Shown: in pieces, positions 51,779-61,758 of the stretch | Position numbering within the stretch: the first letter of the stretch is position 1 | How the letters are laid out: each line of letters starts with the position of its first letter | DNA from: Amphimedon queenslandica | Taxonomy: Eukaryota; Porifera; Demospongiae; Haplosclerida; Niphatidae | DNA length: 61,758 nucleotides | Assembly (NCBI RefSeq): GCF_000090795.2 | Contig: NW_003546552.1 | Coordinates: forward strand, 52,879-114,636 | Direction: 5' to 3' | Notes under the pieces: model-generated | Seen by the model: only the letters and a program-made list of their open reading frames with translations | The model's database searches: none | What the model was told of the DNA's origin: nothing | Made by a program: the position numbers and the translations under genes

Positions 51779-52411
51779 TTGTCCGAACTCCAAAGATAAG
51801 ACAGTTATAAAAAAATCTGGTAGAGCTCGAGTGGTGTGGGCTGATTTATAGATAACTTGAAGGAGTCAAGGATTGGACTCTTGTCTTGACTCCTCCCCTT
51901 TTTAACTTTTGACTAATCTTTTATTAGGCCTAGCTGATAATGGATGGAAAGAATTGAAACATTTCCTTTTCTTAATTTAAGACATCTTGCTCAGCTGTAA
52001 GTTATTGATAGAATCATAAAACAGCTATCTCATATAAGATCTACTATATATATGTACTTGCTATACAGAGCTTTGTATAAAAACAAATCAGTTTGATTGC
52101 TGAGGGACCACTTGAAAAGACTAACAAGAGTCAGTAAGCATCTGTACATTATTATTTAATGTATATTTACTGTAATTTTAGTACCTTTATTTATTTCCAT
52201 GCTATAGGCAATGGAATGATTTTCGGACAAACATAACACAAGACAACATGATAGTGTGTGATTGTTCTGCCCTTTGGCTTCAAGAATACTTGAGATCCAA
52301 TCGTCCTTACTATGAGTATGTCCTATGTGGCTATCCTATTGAGGTCAGAGGTCAAAGACTAAGGAGTGTGGACATAACTAATTGCAGTAAGCACTTGATG
52401 AAAAAATAAAA

Positions 52412-52634
52412 TACCATATATATACCAGCTTATTTTTGCGGTAAAATTTTTTGCAAATCTTGCATTTCTAAGATTTCGTGGAATTGATTTTTGCCTTTCA
52501 AACTGCACCATATGTCAATGAAAATGCAGAATTTTGTGTTTGAAATTTTTTTGACTGAGCAAGAAACCGTAAAATTCACAAAAATATTTCACCGCAAAAA
52601 TAAACCCGTATAATGGTAAACATGGTATAATATA
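52412..52634. repeat. Palindromic MITE, taccgtat-like (pseudogene intron)
   Basis: The left end accatatatataccagcttatttttgcgg is inverted against ccgcaaaaataaacccgtataatgg. The paralogous intron near 43680-43790 does not carry it, so it inserted after the duplication. Confidence 0.7.
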
Positions 52635-52869
52635 TAGTAAAGTGTTAATATGCATTTTTACTCAGTATTGTTGCTTTTTAGCGAAGGGATTAAAGGTATC
52701 AGTGACTCCATCTTCAGAGGTTAATTATGTGCAGAGTGGTGCCTGTCTTGAGCTGCAGTGTAAAGCAAATCAAAATGTTGATGTAACTTGGAAAAGAATT
52801 GTTAAAGGATCTGAACAGTGAGATATACACACTAAACTTACAATAGTGACTGTAATAGAAATTAGGATT

Positions 52870-53390
52870 TTTGTCAAAAAATCACCTTTGGCCCCATTTT
52901 TGAGTAACTTTAAAAATTCGTAAAAAATCCAATTTTGATCGGAATCAGCTCAAACTTTCTACACAACATAAATACATGTATATACATCAGAAAATGTAAT
53001 AAAAATGGAGATTTCTTAACTTGTAATTTTTGACAAAATTTGGCCAACGACCCTGTACTATATAGTACAGGGACTTTGGCCCCATTTTTGAGTAACTTTA
53101 AAAATTCATAAAAAATCTAATTTTGATCAGAGTCAGCTCAAATTTTTTATGCAACATTAAATCATATACATGCATTAGAAAAATTATTAAAACAAAAAAC
53201 GCTCTCCTAGTCATTTTTGATGAAATTTGGCCAACAACCCTGTACAGGCCTTTGTTTTACAGAGTCTTTGGCCTAATTTTTGAGCAATTTTAAAAATTCA
53301 TGAAATTCACAAAAACATTGTGACTAATGTTTGGAGTTGTTTCATGTTAAAATGATTATTCTTTACTATATAATTCACGCTTTTGGGCCG
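52870..53390. repeat. ~177-bp repeat units in the duplicated intron
   Basis: Two to three units carry cggaatcagctcaaactttc at about 52940 and a diverged core near 53117. They are homologous to 43985-45010 but have fewer units and no 217-bp insert. Confidence 0.8.
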
Positions 53391-54727
53391 AACTTTGAAG
53401 CAAATTAGTTTATTATTGCAGTACATGCAGACTCTAAGCTCTTGTGTGTAGTATATTAATATACTGAATAGGGCACTGGAGGAGGATCATTCTTCATTCT
53501 GTACTAATAAAAGTGTTGATAATTGTGGCAACACTGACACTGAAGGACTGCTAGTATTAAAGGACATTGCAGCTGCTGATCAAGGAATATATGTGTGTAC
53601 AGCTACACTTGATAATGTCACTAGCTCTGTGATTCGTCAAATTCAAATTGGAGGTAATTATTAAAATATTTTTAATTATAACTAATAATTATAATCAGAG
53701 CCTCCTGTGATTGAGAAGAGTCCTACTAGTGTGGTTGCTCGTGATCCTCCATCTTATGTTGTTTTTGAAGCAGCAGCAAGAGGGAACTCACCACCAGTAC
53801 TGAAATGGTATCACAACTCAAATGAAATTGACTTCAAAAATACCACAAAGTAAATCAAATTTGATAAGTACACTAATCTAATATTACATTGATTGTAATA
53901 ATACAATGGATACTTGGATTAAATTCTTTATTATTATTATTACTATATGTTTTATTTTCATATTATTACATATTTTTTAATTGTTCTAGGATGTATTTGA
54001 CCAGTACTGGGTCATTGATTATATTGGGTCCTCAGTTTGAAGATAATGGTCAATATAAAGTAGTGGCAGACAATGGAGCTGGCTCAGTAGAAGCAGCTGC
54101 CAGTCTTACAATATACTTCATGCTACTAGTACTGTAGAGAGTAGTGAGCATAATGTGTAACAATGATGGTAGAGACAGTGTACACAGTATGGCATAAGCC
54201 TCAGCAAAGCATCTTGCAGTGACAATTGACAAACTATTCATTATTCACATGCAGTTTTAAATAGTGAGAGTGCTTGTAGCTCAAAAATTTTGAGCTCAGA
54301 AGCAGCTTAAGCTCAAACTTTCTATAAAGCAAAAGAGTATTAATAATGTACATGTATAAAATTGATATTTGTGTTAATTACAGGGTCAGCCTGCAATAGA
54401 GGGTCTGGTTGCTCTAATGATGGACAGTGTCTCCCAGTACATTACTGCAGGTGTCCTGATGGCTACTCTGGTGATGGATGTGAGGAAAGTCAGGAAAGTA
54501 TGTACCATAATTTATAATTTAAATAAATTTACTTTAATTTTTAACAGCGCCTTCTTCTGCAACCCCTACTAGACCTCTTTCTAGTTCTGGTGATTATTAT
54601 TATTCTGGTGATTATTATTCAGGTGACTATTATTACTATTCTGGTCATTATAATCATGATAACAAAAGAAAGAAAAGAGGTAATCTATTCACATTATGTT
54701 AGCAGTAATGCACAACTAGTTACTATA

Positions 54728-55100
54728 GTCAGTGGCGTATCCAAAGGGGGGGGTGAGGTAGCCTGGACTAGGGCTGAGGGGGGCTTGAGCACCCCCCTCA
54801 TGGCTTGGCTCAGAAAACATTACTTAAGTCCAGGGCTCTTGCATTACTACCAAGCCTATTAAGTTATCTAGCCCCCTGATCATGATTTCAGCAGTTTCCA
54901 GTGCCTTAAAGAGCAATTAAAAGTGCCAGTATGCTTGAGTATGCTTGAAATTATCTTGACCCCACCCGTAAAAAGTAATTCACAACAATGCAAGAAAACG
55001 CTGTTTTACCGCCGTAAAAGGGGTGTGGCCAAAATCGCAGCACGCTTCACATGCTCTCAGCACCCCCTTTTCCAATTTCTAGATACGCTCCTGATATTTG
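54728..55100. mobile_element. ~370-bp insertion with cagtggcgtatc ends
   Basis: The sequence between ttactatag and tgacaataatagcttcaatc is absent at the paralogous site (about 46433-46443), so the empty site is visible within the window. The ends cagtggcgtatccaaagggg and, inverted, caggagcgtatctagaaat are typical of non-autonomous hAT-like elements (an inference). It contains long G runs. Confidence 0.75.
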
Positions 55101-55285
55101 TGACAATAATAGCTTCAATCATTATTATTATTGTTTCCATAGGTGCTGCTTATTCGCAGTATGATTATGATTTCATTGATACATCAGTATCATCAAGTCG
55201 TAAGAAAACTTTGGGGAAACAACAAAGAAACCGGCAGAATAAAATAAAAAGAGTAAAAGATAGCGCAGTGTCTAAAAAAATATGA

Positions 55286-55642
55286 ACAACTCTAGGTCAG
55301 CGTGATTTTATGACATTTTTTCAATTTTAATTTTACTGTTCATTTAGTTAGTTTCTTTATCCCGATTTGTTATTGAGAGCAACAAACCGTTATAATTTTC
55401 TATTTCACAAACACACATGTACACACATTTTGTAGTGCTCATGCTTGACCCAAAGCATGCAGTGCCCCTATGCTCTTTCCTTTAGGCAGGCTGTTATGCA
55501 AATTTTGCCAGACTATCACCATCTTTTGTAAGAAAACCACTATTATTTTAAAAAGCAAAACTACATATTCATAGCAACTACAAAAATTATAAAAGTCAGG
55601 TTTAAGTATGCAGCTTTTAAAAAATTCTTGCTATTTTTAGTG
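55286..55642. other. Convergent spacer between the LRR–Ig pseudogene and P-loop copy B
   Basis: AT-rich and without a supported gene. I looked here for a counterpart of the exons at 47013-47273 and did not find one. Confidence 0.55.
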
Positions 55643-58600
55643 TTACGTAGCTGTCCCATAGTTAATAATGGCATTCATCCAGTGCTTTTGAATTGCATCA
55701 CTGTTAATGGCATCAACACATGACGGGCATTTCGAATAATTATTCTTTGAGTGGTATATGATGTGGTTTTTAGCATCGTCAACACAAAGTAACTCAAAAT
55801 GATACTGATACTTATGGTTTTTCATAGCGATAGCACATGCTTTAACTATAAGCAAACATACTGCTTTGTATTTTTTGGTGCTCAAAGGATCTATATTCTC
55901 AAGTCTCAGCTCTATAACATCTTTGTGATCGATCATTTTAACATCGACATGTTCTTCACTGTGTTTTACTCTAATAATTGATGTGTTAATGTGCTTGTAT
56001 GGGACAATGTAGCAATTGTCGTGTGAAAGTATCTCACAAACGAGAAGAACTTGGACGTTTCCAAGTATGCCTGGTGAACAACGCAAATAAAGCGAATGAG
56101 GGCTGTGACCATTAGCTGGTTCTGAAGGGCGCATACTAGGAATGTAGAAATATGAGGCCACTTCAGTAAGAGAAAAGTACTTCAAACATTCAATTTTCGA
56201 TAAGCTTATGGAAGTGATGAAACAGAAAGACTTCAAGAGTGACTTGAACAATTTAGGGTCTAACTTCTCATCTTTTGCTAACTTATCAATGGCTGCTTCA
56301 GTAATGAATCCATAGGAATTTGCTTCATCAAGAGAACGGCCACAATCAAAGACCTTGTCAAGGCAATCAGTGAATCTCTCAATATCCAGTAGGACAATAT
56401 CAGTGTAGGAGGGGATGTAAAGGAGACTGGCAAAGCTTGTGAAGGTGGTTAGGAATGCCTCAACTTCACTGGGATCTATACCAGCACCACATGAAGTGGC
56501 CCATTCGCTGATATCACTTCTAGTCATAAGTGATATGTTTAAAGCCTGGAGAAGGCTGCGTAGAAAAACCCACCTTACAGGTAGACCAGTAACATATTTG
56601 CTCATATTTTTAACAACTATTTTCTCAAGCTTCCTCTTAGTCTGCTGCATATCGGAGAGGTCAATTTTCTGAAACTCAGGCTTATTAAGCCCTCTTTCAG
56701 TGAAAGCTTTCCTGATATCATAGCCAGTCTCGGATTCACCCTGAGATAATCTTCTATATGAAACCTCTTCTTTGGGTACATATGCATTAAGTAGATGTCT
56801 GATAGAAGTGTGACTTTCCTGAGTTCCCCTTTCACTCTCAGTTGATTTTGTAGTTGGAACAAAAAACAACGGCAGAGATCTCTGACAATGCTGACCAAGA
56901 AATGGGAGAAAGTTGTATGCTGCTTTGCTGGGACCAATATTGAAGACGTTTAGCATAGTAACACCAGGTTCAAGGAGCCCCAATTTCTTTGGTTGGCTCC
57001 TAAGAACTTCCAGCCTTTTTGCTGCCTCATAAAAAAGCCAGATACCATGCTTCCTGCCTACTGATCCATCCTCTCTAGCATCGTTTTTTGTTTCTAACAA
57101 GTTGATATCAATTTTTCTCAGCTTAAGAGCTTGAAGGAGGCAACAGAGAAAGCAGAGGCTGATACTTGAACGTTTGGTACCCAACAACCACACGAGGTTG
57201 CTGAATGGAAATTCTCCCAAAATATTGAAATTAAAACATGAAAAACCTTCTTTAGAACTTCTTTTTCTAATATTTTCGCGATATTGAACTGCCAAGTGTG
57301 ATTCGCTATCCTTAAATCTTACAGCATTTATCATAAAATCTTGGAGTAAAGCTGCTTTTCTCTGAGGAGACAGACCAGCAAGAGTGGCAGTGCACATGAC
57401 TACAGGAACAGAGCTTGTCCTGACCAGATCAATCATGAAGTTATAATCTAATATTAACTTGAATATTGGCTTATCTAAAAATAATACCATTAATTGCAAA
57501 TTTGCATCAATATAAACTTACCTATTTCCTGTACTATTAAAGTATCTTTTTCAAAACTGGCTTCTTCTGCAATATGCTCATCACAAGTCAGCCTGTTCAT
57601 AGAATAACTGATGTCAGATTGCTGTGTATAAGATTGCGTATATGCAGACGGTGGAAAACCAGGAACTAATGTGGAGTCTGTGAGATCTGAAGCAATACAA
57701 CTCTTAGGCAGTTGAACAACATTATACTCGTAATCTGTACTATGACTTTCAGGAACTTGAACTACTTCTCTGGCATCAGATCTATAGATATATTCTTCAT
57801 TCTCAGTTATATTCTAAAAAAGAAAATTGTAGATCAGTGTGTTGTATGGATAGTCATAGATTTAGACTGTTAGTCTAATATTAGTCAGGTGGGCCTGACC
57901 CTTGCAAAGGAGGAGGGTCAGGACCAATCCAACACTCTTTTTTGTGGCACTGCACAGATTCGTGCAGTGACGTATCATGAGTCAAAAACAAAATGGCGGA
58001 TTCAAAACAGGACCTTTATAGCAGCAAAACAAGGCAAAGATAATATCTAAGAACTTTTCTAGAGACACTGGAAGATACAGAGGGCCTTAATATGTCTTTG
58101 TGTGAAGTAATAGACATCCATTGTGTGTTTATGGTGATGAAAACGATCCGGCTGTTAGGAAAATTTTACCGTGGCACTTCTTAACAATTGTTAAAGAGGT
58201 TTCTATTTTTCCAGCTTCTCTAACTCGTGTAAACATTTAAAGCAAGCCCTTTCACCATCTTTTACATGTGCAATTATATCTATGCCAATTTAGACCTAGT
58301 TCTATCTAACTGCTCAAAATGGGATCTTTTATATGGTTTATTTATGACTGAGTCTAGAGAAGGAGCCTGAAGGAAACTAATTTATATTATCTTTCAGCCC
58401 AAGAAGCACCATACAGCACATTTTAGAATAGCCAAATGCAAGCATTGAGCCCCACCCAAGCCATAAAAGTGCACACCAAAAAAGAGTGTTGGATTCGTCC
58501 TGACCATAGGTGTAGGGGGCTGAAGCCCCCCCCCCCAACTTTTGGTAGATGAACAATAAGAAATACCATCACATGGCTTTATTTCAAGTTGTTAGTAGGT

Positions 58601-59177
58601 TATTATTAGCTTGAAACTTTATTTACTTAAATGGGCATAATGTAGCAATAACAAATAGCAGGAATTGGGCATGCAGTAGCTGTTGAGAGCACATATGACA
58701 GTACATATCACTAACCCATATAAATTCATGTATAATCTATTTCCTGTTTCATATCCAGGTCCGTTTCTAATACCGTATAACTTGAAATTTTTGTGGAATG
58801 TAAATTTCATGGTTTTGGGCTGCCCATAAAATTTAAACCCACGAAATCATTGAAGTGCCATCCCCTTACAGGCTATGTAAACTGTCAACCATAAAAATTA
58901 AACCACGAATTGCCTACCAGGAGCAAACCACGAAAATACCGACCCATAAAAATTTCAAGCTATATCGTATCTATGATCTATGGCATAGTCCCCTGTACTT
59001 TTATACACATGTATGTGAACTTTATCAGTGCAACTTTAGGCTTACCTCAGATGACTGGCCTGGTTCCGATTCAGTAACAAAAGACTTTAAATTAGATGCA
59101 GCGTGATGGCTATCATGACCAGCTACAGTAGCTCGACCAGAATCTGCTTCGCTTACTATTGAAGAAGTAGTTGTCAT
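55643..59177 (-). CDS. COR-like paralogue B with degenerate P-loop
   Basis: Three exons, 59046-59177, 57522-57813 and 55643-57474, encode 751 residues with intact phase and splice sites. The start is the ATG at 59177 (MTTTSSIVSEADSG). It aligns with copy A throughout: LPVRWVFLRSLLQAL, FLTTFTSFASLLYIPSY, DIVLLDIERFTDCLDKVF, and the same C-terminus (W..A……AT). The Walker A segment is GLSPQRKAA in place of GLPSTGKTT, so the final Gly and the Thr are lost. The switch DVG is NIG (VFNIGPSKAAYNFL). Nucleotide binding is therefore unlikely although the frame is maintained over 2.2 kb of coding sequence. N-terminal regions of A and B do not resemble each other. Intron 1 holds two transposon-like elements. 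Confidence 0.82.
57916..58505. mobile_element. ~590-bp non-autonomous element with ~28-bp TIRs
   Basis: The left end ggtcaggaccaatccaacac, continuing tcttttttg, is matched inversely by the right end caaaaaagagtgttggattcgtcctgacc. It has no coding capacity and lies in intron 1 of the COR-like paralogue B. Confidence 0.85.
58770..58975. repeat. Palindromic MITE, taccgtat family (gene B intron)
   Basis: The left end ctaataccgtataacttgaa and the right end ttcaagctatatcgtatcta are inverted. Interior ccataaaatttaaacccacg / cataaaaattaaaccacg arms are present. Confidence 0.75.
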
Positions 59178-59289
59178 TATGGATCAACCAACCCTAGTCT
59201 AGTCTCTGGTCTAGTCTCGCGTTACCAGCCCCTCCCTCTACGGTATTACTTAATAAGTAACAGGGCCTAGGCTAGGCCTAGGGATTGGA

Positions 59290-59751
59290 AACTGATGACG
59301 TCAAACGGACAGACTCTGCATGCAATAGATCTAGCTAGAGTGGTTTCATATGACGTCACAGCATGCGTCATAATTACTTCCGCATGGCAAAATGGCTACT
59401 TTGCCATTCATTTCTACAGCGCTATAAACTCTTCTTGAAGGCTTCCTTAACTATGAGCATGGCTAATTCATGCTACTCTTTCATTTTCCTGGACTCAGGG
59501 ATGTAAGGGAAGCAAAAAGTCCTCGGATAGAGAACCAGTGAAGCGGCCAAAGTGAACACAGCATTGCCTTGTTACTCCTGTAATTATTGCTATCGCCACT
59601 TTTCTGCTTACTACCGCTAGAATTGTACTCCTTTTCTGCCTTGTGCTGTGTAAAAGAAGTCATAGAAGAAGCAACTTTACTACTGTAAACGAACGAGGCT
59701 CATTAATTTTTGCCATACGGAAGTAATTATGACGTCAAAAAGTGACGTCAC
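59290..59751. promoter_or_regulatory. Cluster of TGACGTCA (CRE-type) sites in a palindromic element
   Basis: Perfect TGACGTCA palindromes occur at 59296-59303, 59351-59358, 59730-59737 and 59743-59750. The last three lie in arms that are inverted repeats of each other (cgtcataattacttccgcat near 59366 and atacggaagtaattatgacg near 59715), so a MITE-like element of about 400 bp carries them. The nearest site is 119 bp upstream of the gene B start codon. CREB/ATF factors are known to bind TGACGTCA. Confidence 0.7.
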
Positions 59752-60131
59752 TGCAACCGCTTTATGGTGGAAAAGCAATGGAAGGACTACACAAGCTCTT
59801 CTCCAAGTCTCCAACTGTATTAATTTGAATTTTATTTACTATCGATGATGAACAGATAGGTCTTGGGAGTTCATGACTGTTCTTTGTGACGGTTCGGGTT
59901 AAACATAGTTTTGTTGACAGAATCTTCGCCGCCTCACGCGGCCCATGTTATTATCGAAATGGAAGTGTCTAGAGCTCCGGTAACCGGACACGGTATGCAG
60001 TGCTAGAGCTCCGGTAATAGGGGCTTCGCCCCTATATATATACTGGGGCTACGCCCCAGCATTAATAATACACTGATTTATATTATAGAAACCGAGTATA
60101 AATACAACAACCAGCGTTGATGATGCAGCAA

Positions 60132-60215
60132 GGTCGTGGTGGTGCAGTGGAGAGGCTGGTGTGGATTGCACGGATATGGTCAGGGGTTCGAATCCGGTCA
60201 GGACTACCGAGTAAA
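60132..60215 (+). repeat. tRNA-derived SINE head or tRNA pseudogene
   Basis: It has pol III box A-like tggtgcagtgg and a perfect box B ggttcgaatcc, 36 bp apart, within ggtcgtgg…ggactacc. The acceptor and T stems contain mismatches (for example ggtcgtg against the expected pairing partner), so it is not a functional tRNA. A T-rich stretch follows. Confidence 0.7.
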
Positions 60216-60306
60216 ACTATGCTGCAGTTTTTGATTTTTTTTTTCTTTTTAAAAATATCTTTTTTTGCAATTTTTTTCTTTTTGGCTTTTTTTGGGTCAA
60301 GAAATA

Positions 60307-60571
60307 GCACCCTCTCGTACATCTTAGCCTCCGGGGTCGTAGGGTTGGGATTGGGGTTTAGTGTTTAGTTTTTAGAGCACCCTCTCGTACATCTTAGCCT
60401 CCGGGGTCGTAGGGTTGGGATTGGGGTTTAGTGTTTAGTTTTTAGAGCACCCTCTTGTACATCTTAGCCTCCGGGGTCGTAGGGTTGAGATTGGGGTTTA
60501 GTTTTTAGAGCACCCTCTCGTACATCTTAGCCTCCGGGATCGTAGGGTTTTGGGGTTAGGGTTTAGTGTTT
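60307..60571. repeat. Tandem 63-70-bp repeat, four units, telomere-like core
   Basis: Units begin gcaccctctcgtacatctta at about 60307, 60377, 60447 and 60510. Each continues with gcctccggggtcgtagggtt and then a G/T-rich part (gggattggggtttagtgttt). The last unit ends in ggggttagggtttagtg, close to the metazoan telomere repeat TTAGGG. Confidence 0.85.
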
Positions 60572-60605
60572 CTTGATAAAAAGACTAAGTTCCATTTTGC
60601 ACTAC

Positions 60606-60617
60606 TGCGCATGCGCA
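60606..60617. promoter_or_regulatory. NRF1-type site TGCGCATGCGCA
   Basis: A perfect palindromic NRF1 consensus 127 bp upstream of the ATG at 60744. It lies inside the right end of the 59965-60696 element, so the element may supply the promoter. Confidence 0.6.
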
Positions 60618-60743
60618 CAAGCTGTTTTACGGAGAAAAACGGACTGCCGGAGCTCTAGCATTGCAAACTACGTCCGGTTACCGGAGCTGTAGACACAGCC
60701 TTATTATTATTATTATCATCATCATTACTGGCAACCACAGAGA

Positions 60744-61758
60744 ATGGAGAGAAGTTCTGAGAATCCTCTTTCTCCAACACCATCTACCGCTTCTTCATCT
60801 CTGATGGCCGTAAAGTCCCCATCTCCTGCTGTTCGTGGTATGTTTTATTATTATTATCATTATTAAAAAACATCTGACGTTATGATATTGTAATCTCCCT
60901 GTCTCTCGCTCACCTTTCAGAAATTAGTAATTTTAGTATTAATTGCCATCTGTCACTAATAAACTTCCTAGTTCTAATTTATAATAATGTTATTTTTAAT
61001 AATGTTATTTTTCAGTACAGATCATAATAATAATTTTAATATTAATTAAAATAGATGAATCTATTCGAGACAATATTAAAGAACTTGCTGATTTATATAA
61101 GAAAAGAGGCTCAGGGATGCCACAACAGAATGTTAAGGGTGGCGATCCAAGGAGAATGACAGTAATGATTGTATTTATTTATTTTTACTGCATTACAATT
61201 TTTAGATTATACTAGGTGGAATGTTGTATGACATGGAGGCAGGTAAAGGGTTCAGGAGGCGATCTATTCCAGGACCAAATCCACAGAAAGTTGAATTATC
61301 TAGAAAATCATCACTTGATGATATTTTCATGCGTGCGAAGGAGCTCTATTTTGGTGATAAAGCTAATTTGAAGAAAATGAATCTAGCTGACTCCTCTGGA
61401 ATGATAGTGAATGTTAATCCTTGTGATTGGAACTTGGAGGAATATTATAAGGACAATGATTATAAACCGAGTAGACACAAGCTCTACGTTGTGTATGATA
61501 CTAATGATGTAAGATATGCAGGAGATACCAAAGAGTACACTTGATATAAAATTATTACATTATAGGATTTGGTGGAGTCAAACATTTTTGGGAGCTCAGA
61601 GGAAGGACAGCTAGAGCCTTCGAAGAATTATAGGGAACGTGATAAGAATGACTCCATATATACTCAAGGTTTGTTTATGGTAATTATCATAATAATAATA
61701 TTTTCATTAGGATATACATTACCTATAATTGTTAGTTGCTTGGATTGCAATCAGAAAT
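60744..61758 (+). CDS. Unrecognised gene, 5' part (runs off right edge)
   Basis: Four exons in consistent phase: 60744-60837, 61055-61161, 61206-61508 and 61566-61668; the next lies beyond the window. The start is Ser/Pro-rich (MERSSENPLSPTPSTASSSL). A charged stretch follows (KELADLYKKRGSGMPQQN), then a compact region (SSLDDIFMRAKELYFGDKAN, NPCDWNLEEYYKD, KPSRHKLYVVYD) that could be a small ubiquitin-like or other alpha/beta fold. The pattern 'lddif..ak.lyf … g … r..lyvvy' suggests a globular domain with paired strands, but I cannot name it. 202 residues are visible. Confidence 0.75.

Larger units (their letters stand above)
51935..55285 (+). pseudogene. Truncated duplicate of the LRR–Ig–EGF gene
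   Basis: Copies of exons 15-24 of the gene at 40879-46628 occur in order: about 51940-52003, 52069-52133, 52209-52387, 52682-52818, 53471-53653, 53699-53849, 53990-54119, 54386-54499, 54548-54679 and 55142-55285. The signal peptide, LRR cap and first 14 LRR repeats are missing. The first exon copy has in-frame stops upstream of its conserved part. The second has a one-base deletion (aaacaaatcag for aaacaaaatcag) and has lost its 3' end. The second Ig exon has lost its 5' splice site: ttcagtaagtgctac has become ttcatgctac. Ig, EGF and tail exons otherwise remain readable, so decay is recent. A transposon-like insertion lies in the last intron. Confidence 0.85.
59965..60696. mobile_element. 732-bp composite element with ~50-bp terminal inverted repeats
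   Basis: 59965-60014 and the reverse complement of 60647-60696 match over about 50 bp (shared agctccggtaaccggac and tgctagagctccgg). The interior contains two perfect small hairpins (aggggcttcgcccct and ctggggctacgccccag), a tRNA-like segment (60137-60215), a T/A-rich joint, and the 60307-60571 tandem repeats. No transposase frame is seen and no clear target duplication is visible. Confidence 0.82.

Noticed and set aside
60132..60215. Functional tRNA gene
   Set aside because: Boxes A and B are present but the acceptor and T stems do not pair properly, and it sits inside a transposon; SINE head or pseudogene fits better.
60307..60571. Chromosome end or interstitial telomere
   Set aside because: Only one unit approaches TTAGGG, the repeat is 63-70 bp and it is bounded by transposon inverted repeats with ordinary genes on both sides.

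Overview
The window is animal nuclear DNA from an early-branching metazoan, most likely a demosponge. It is AT-rich and gene-dense. The genes have short GT–AG introns, often under 200 bp. It encodes a Mint/X11-type PTB–PDZ–PDZ protein (an animal-type architecture), IRAK-like kinases, WSCD-type sulfotransferases and LRR–Ig–EGF proteins. The sponge assignment is an inference from gene content and compactness. No bacterial or organellar features are present.

Layout: a SWEET sugar transporter runs off the left edge (130-1536, -). Next come two tandem IRAK/Pelle-like kinases (1779-3392 and 4030-5812, +); the second has lost its catalytic residues. They are followed by a spinster-like MFS transporter (6018-10142, +) and two tandem WSCD-like sulfotransferases (10379-12543 and 13051-14945, +). 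A Mint/APBA adaptor (15403-20839, -) carries a tRNA-Val gene in one intron. It is divergent from a 1,528-residue coiled-coil protein (21211-27103, +). A housekeeping cluster holds PARG (27472-29339, -), geranylgeranyltransferase-I beta (29455-33114, -) and molybdenum cofactor sulfurase (33489-38430, +), the last two divergent. A small unrecognised membrane protein follows (38748-39880, -).

The right third is a tandem segmental duplication. Each unit is a secreted LRR–Ig–Ig–EGF gene (+) convergent with a P-loop/COR-like protein (-). Unit 1 is intact (40879-46628 and 47331-51778). In unit 2 the LRR–Ig gene is a 5'-truncated, splice-broken pseudogene (about 51935-55285), and the P-loop paralogue (55643-59177) is a full ORF that has lost its nucleotide-binding motif. 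The window ends with a transposon-rich stretch and the 5' part of an unrecognised gene (60744 to the edge).

The most interesting theme is that two unrelated signalling families, the IRAK-like kinases and the P-loop/COR-like proteins, each occur as a tandem pair of one catalytically equipped copy and one intact but motif-dead copy. The dead kinase lies next to its active paralogue. The P-loop pair is interleaved with a duplicated LRR–Ig receptor-like gene. One P-loop copy may splice to a short tail that resembles part of a death domain. Together this looks like a lineage-specific innate-recognition or signalling neighbourhood, which is an inference. Introns and intergenic DNA are full of short palindromic elements of several families and a dispersed repeat of about 177 bp. 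All gene models were built by hand from splice signals, reading phase and family conservation.
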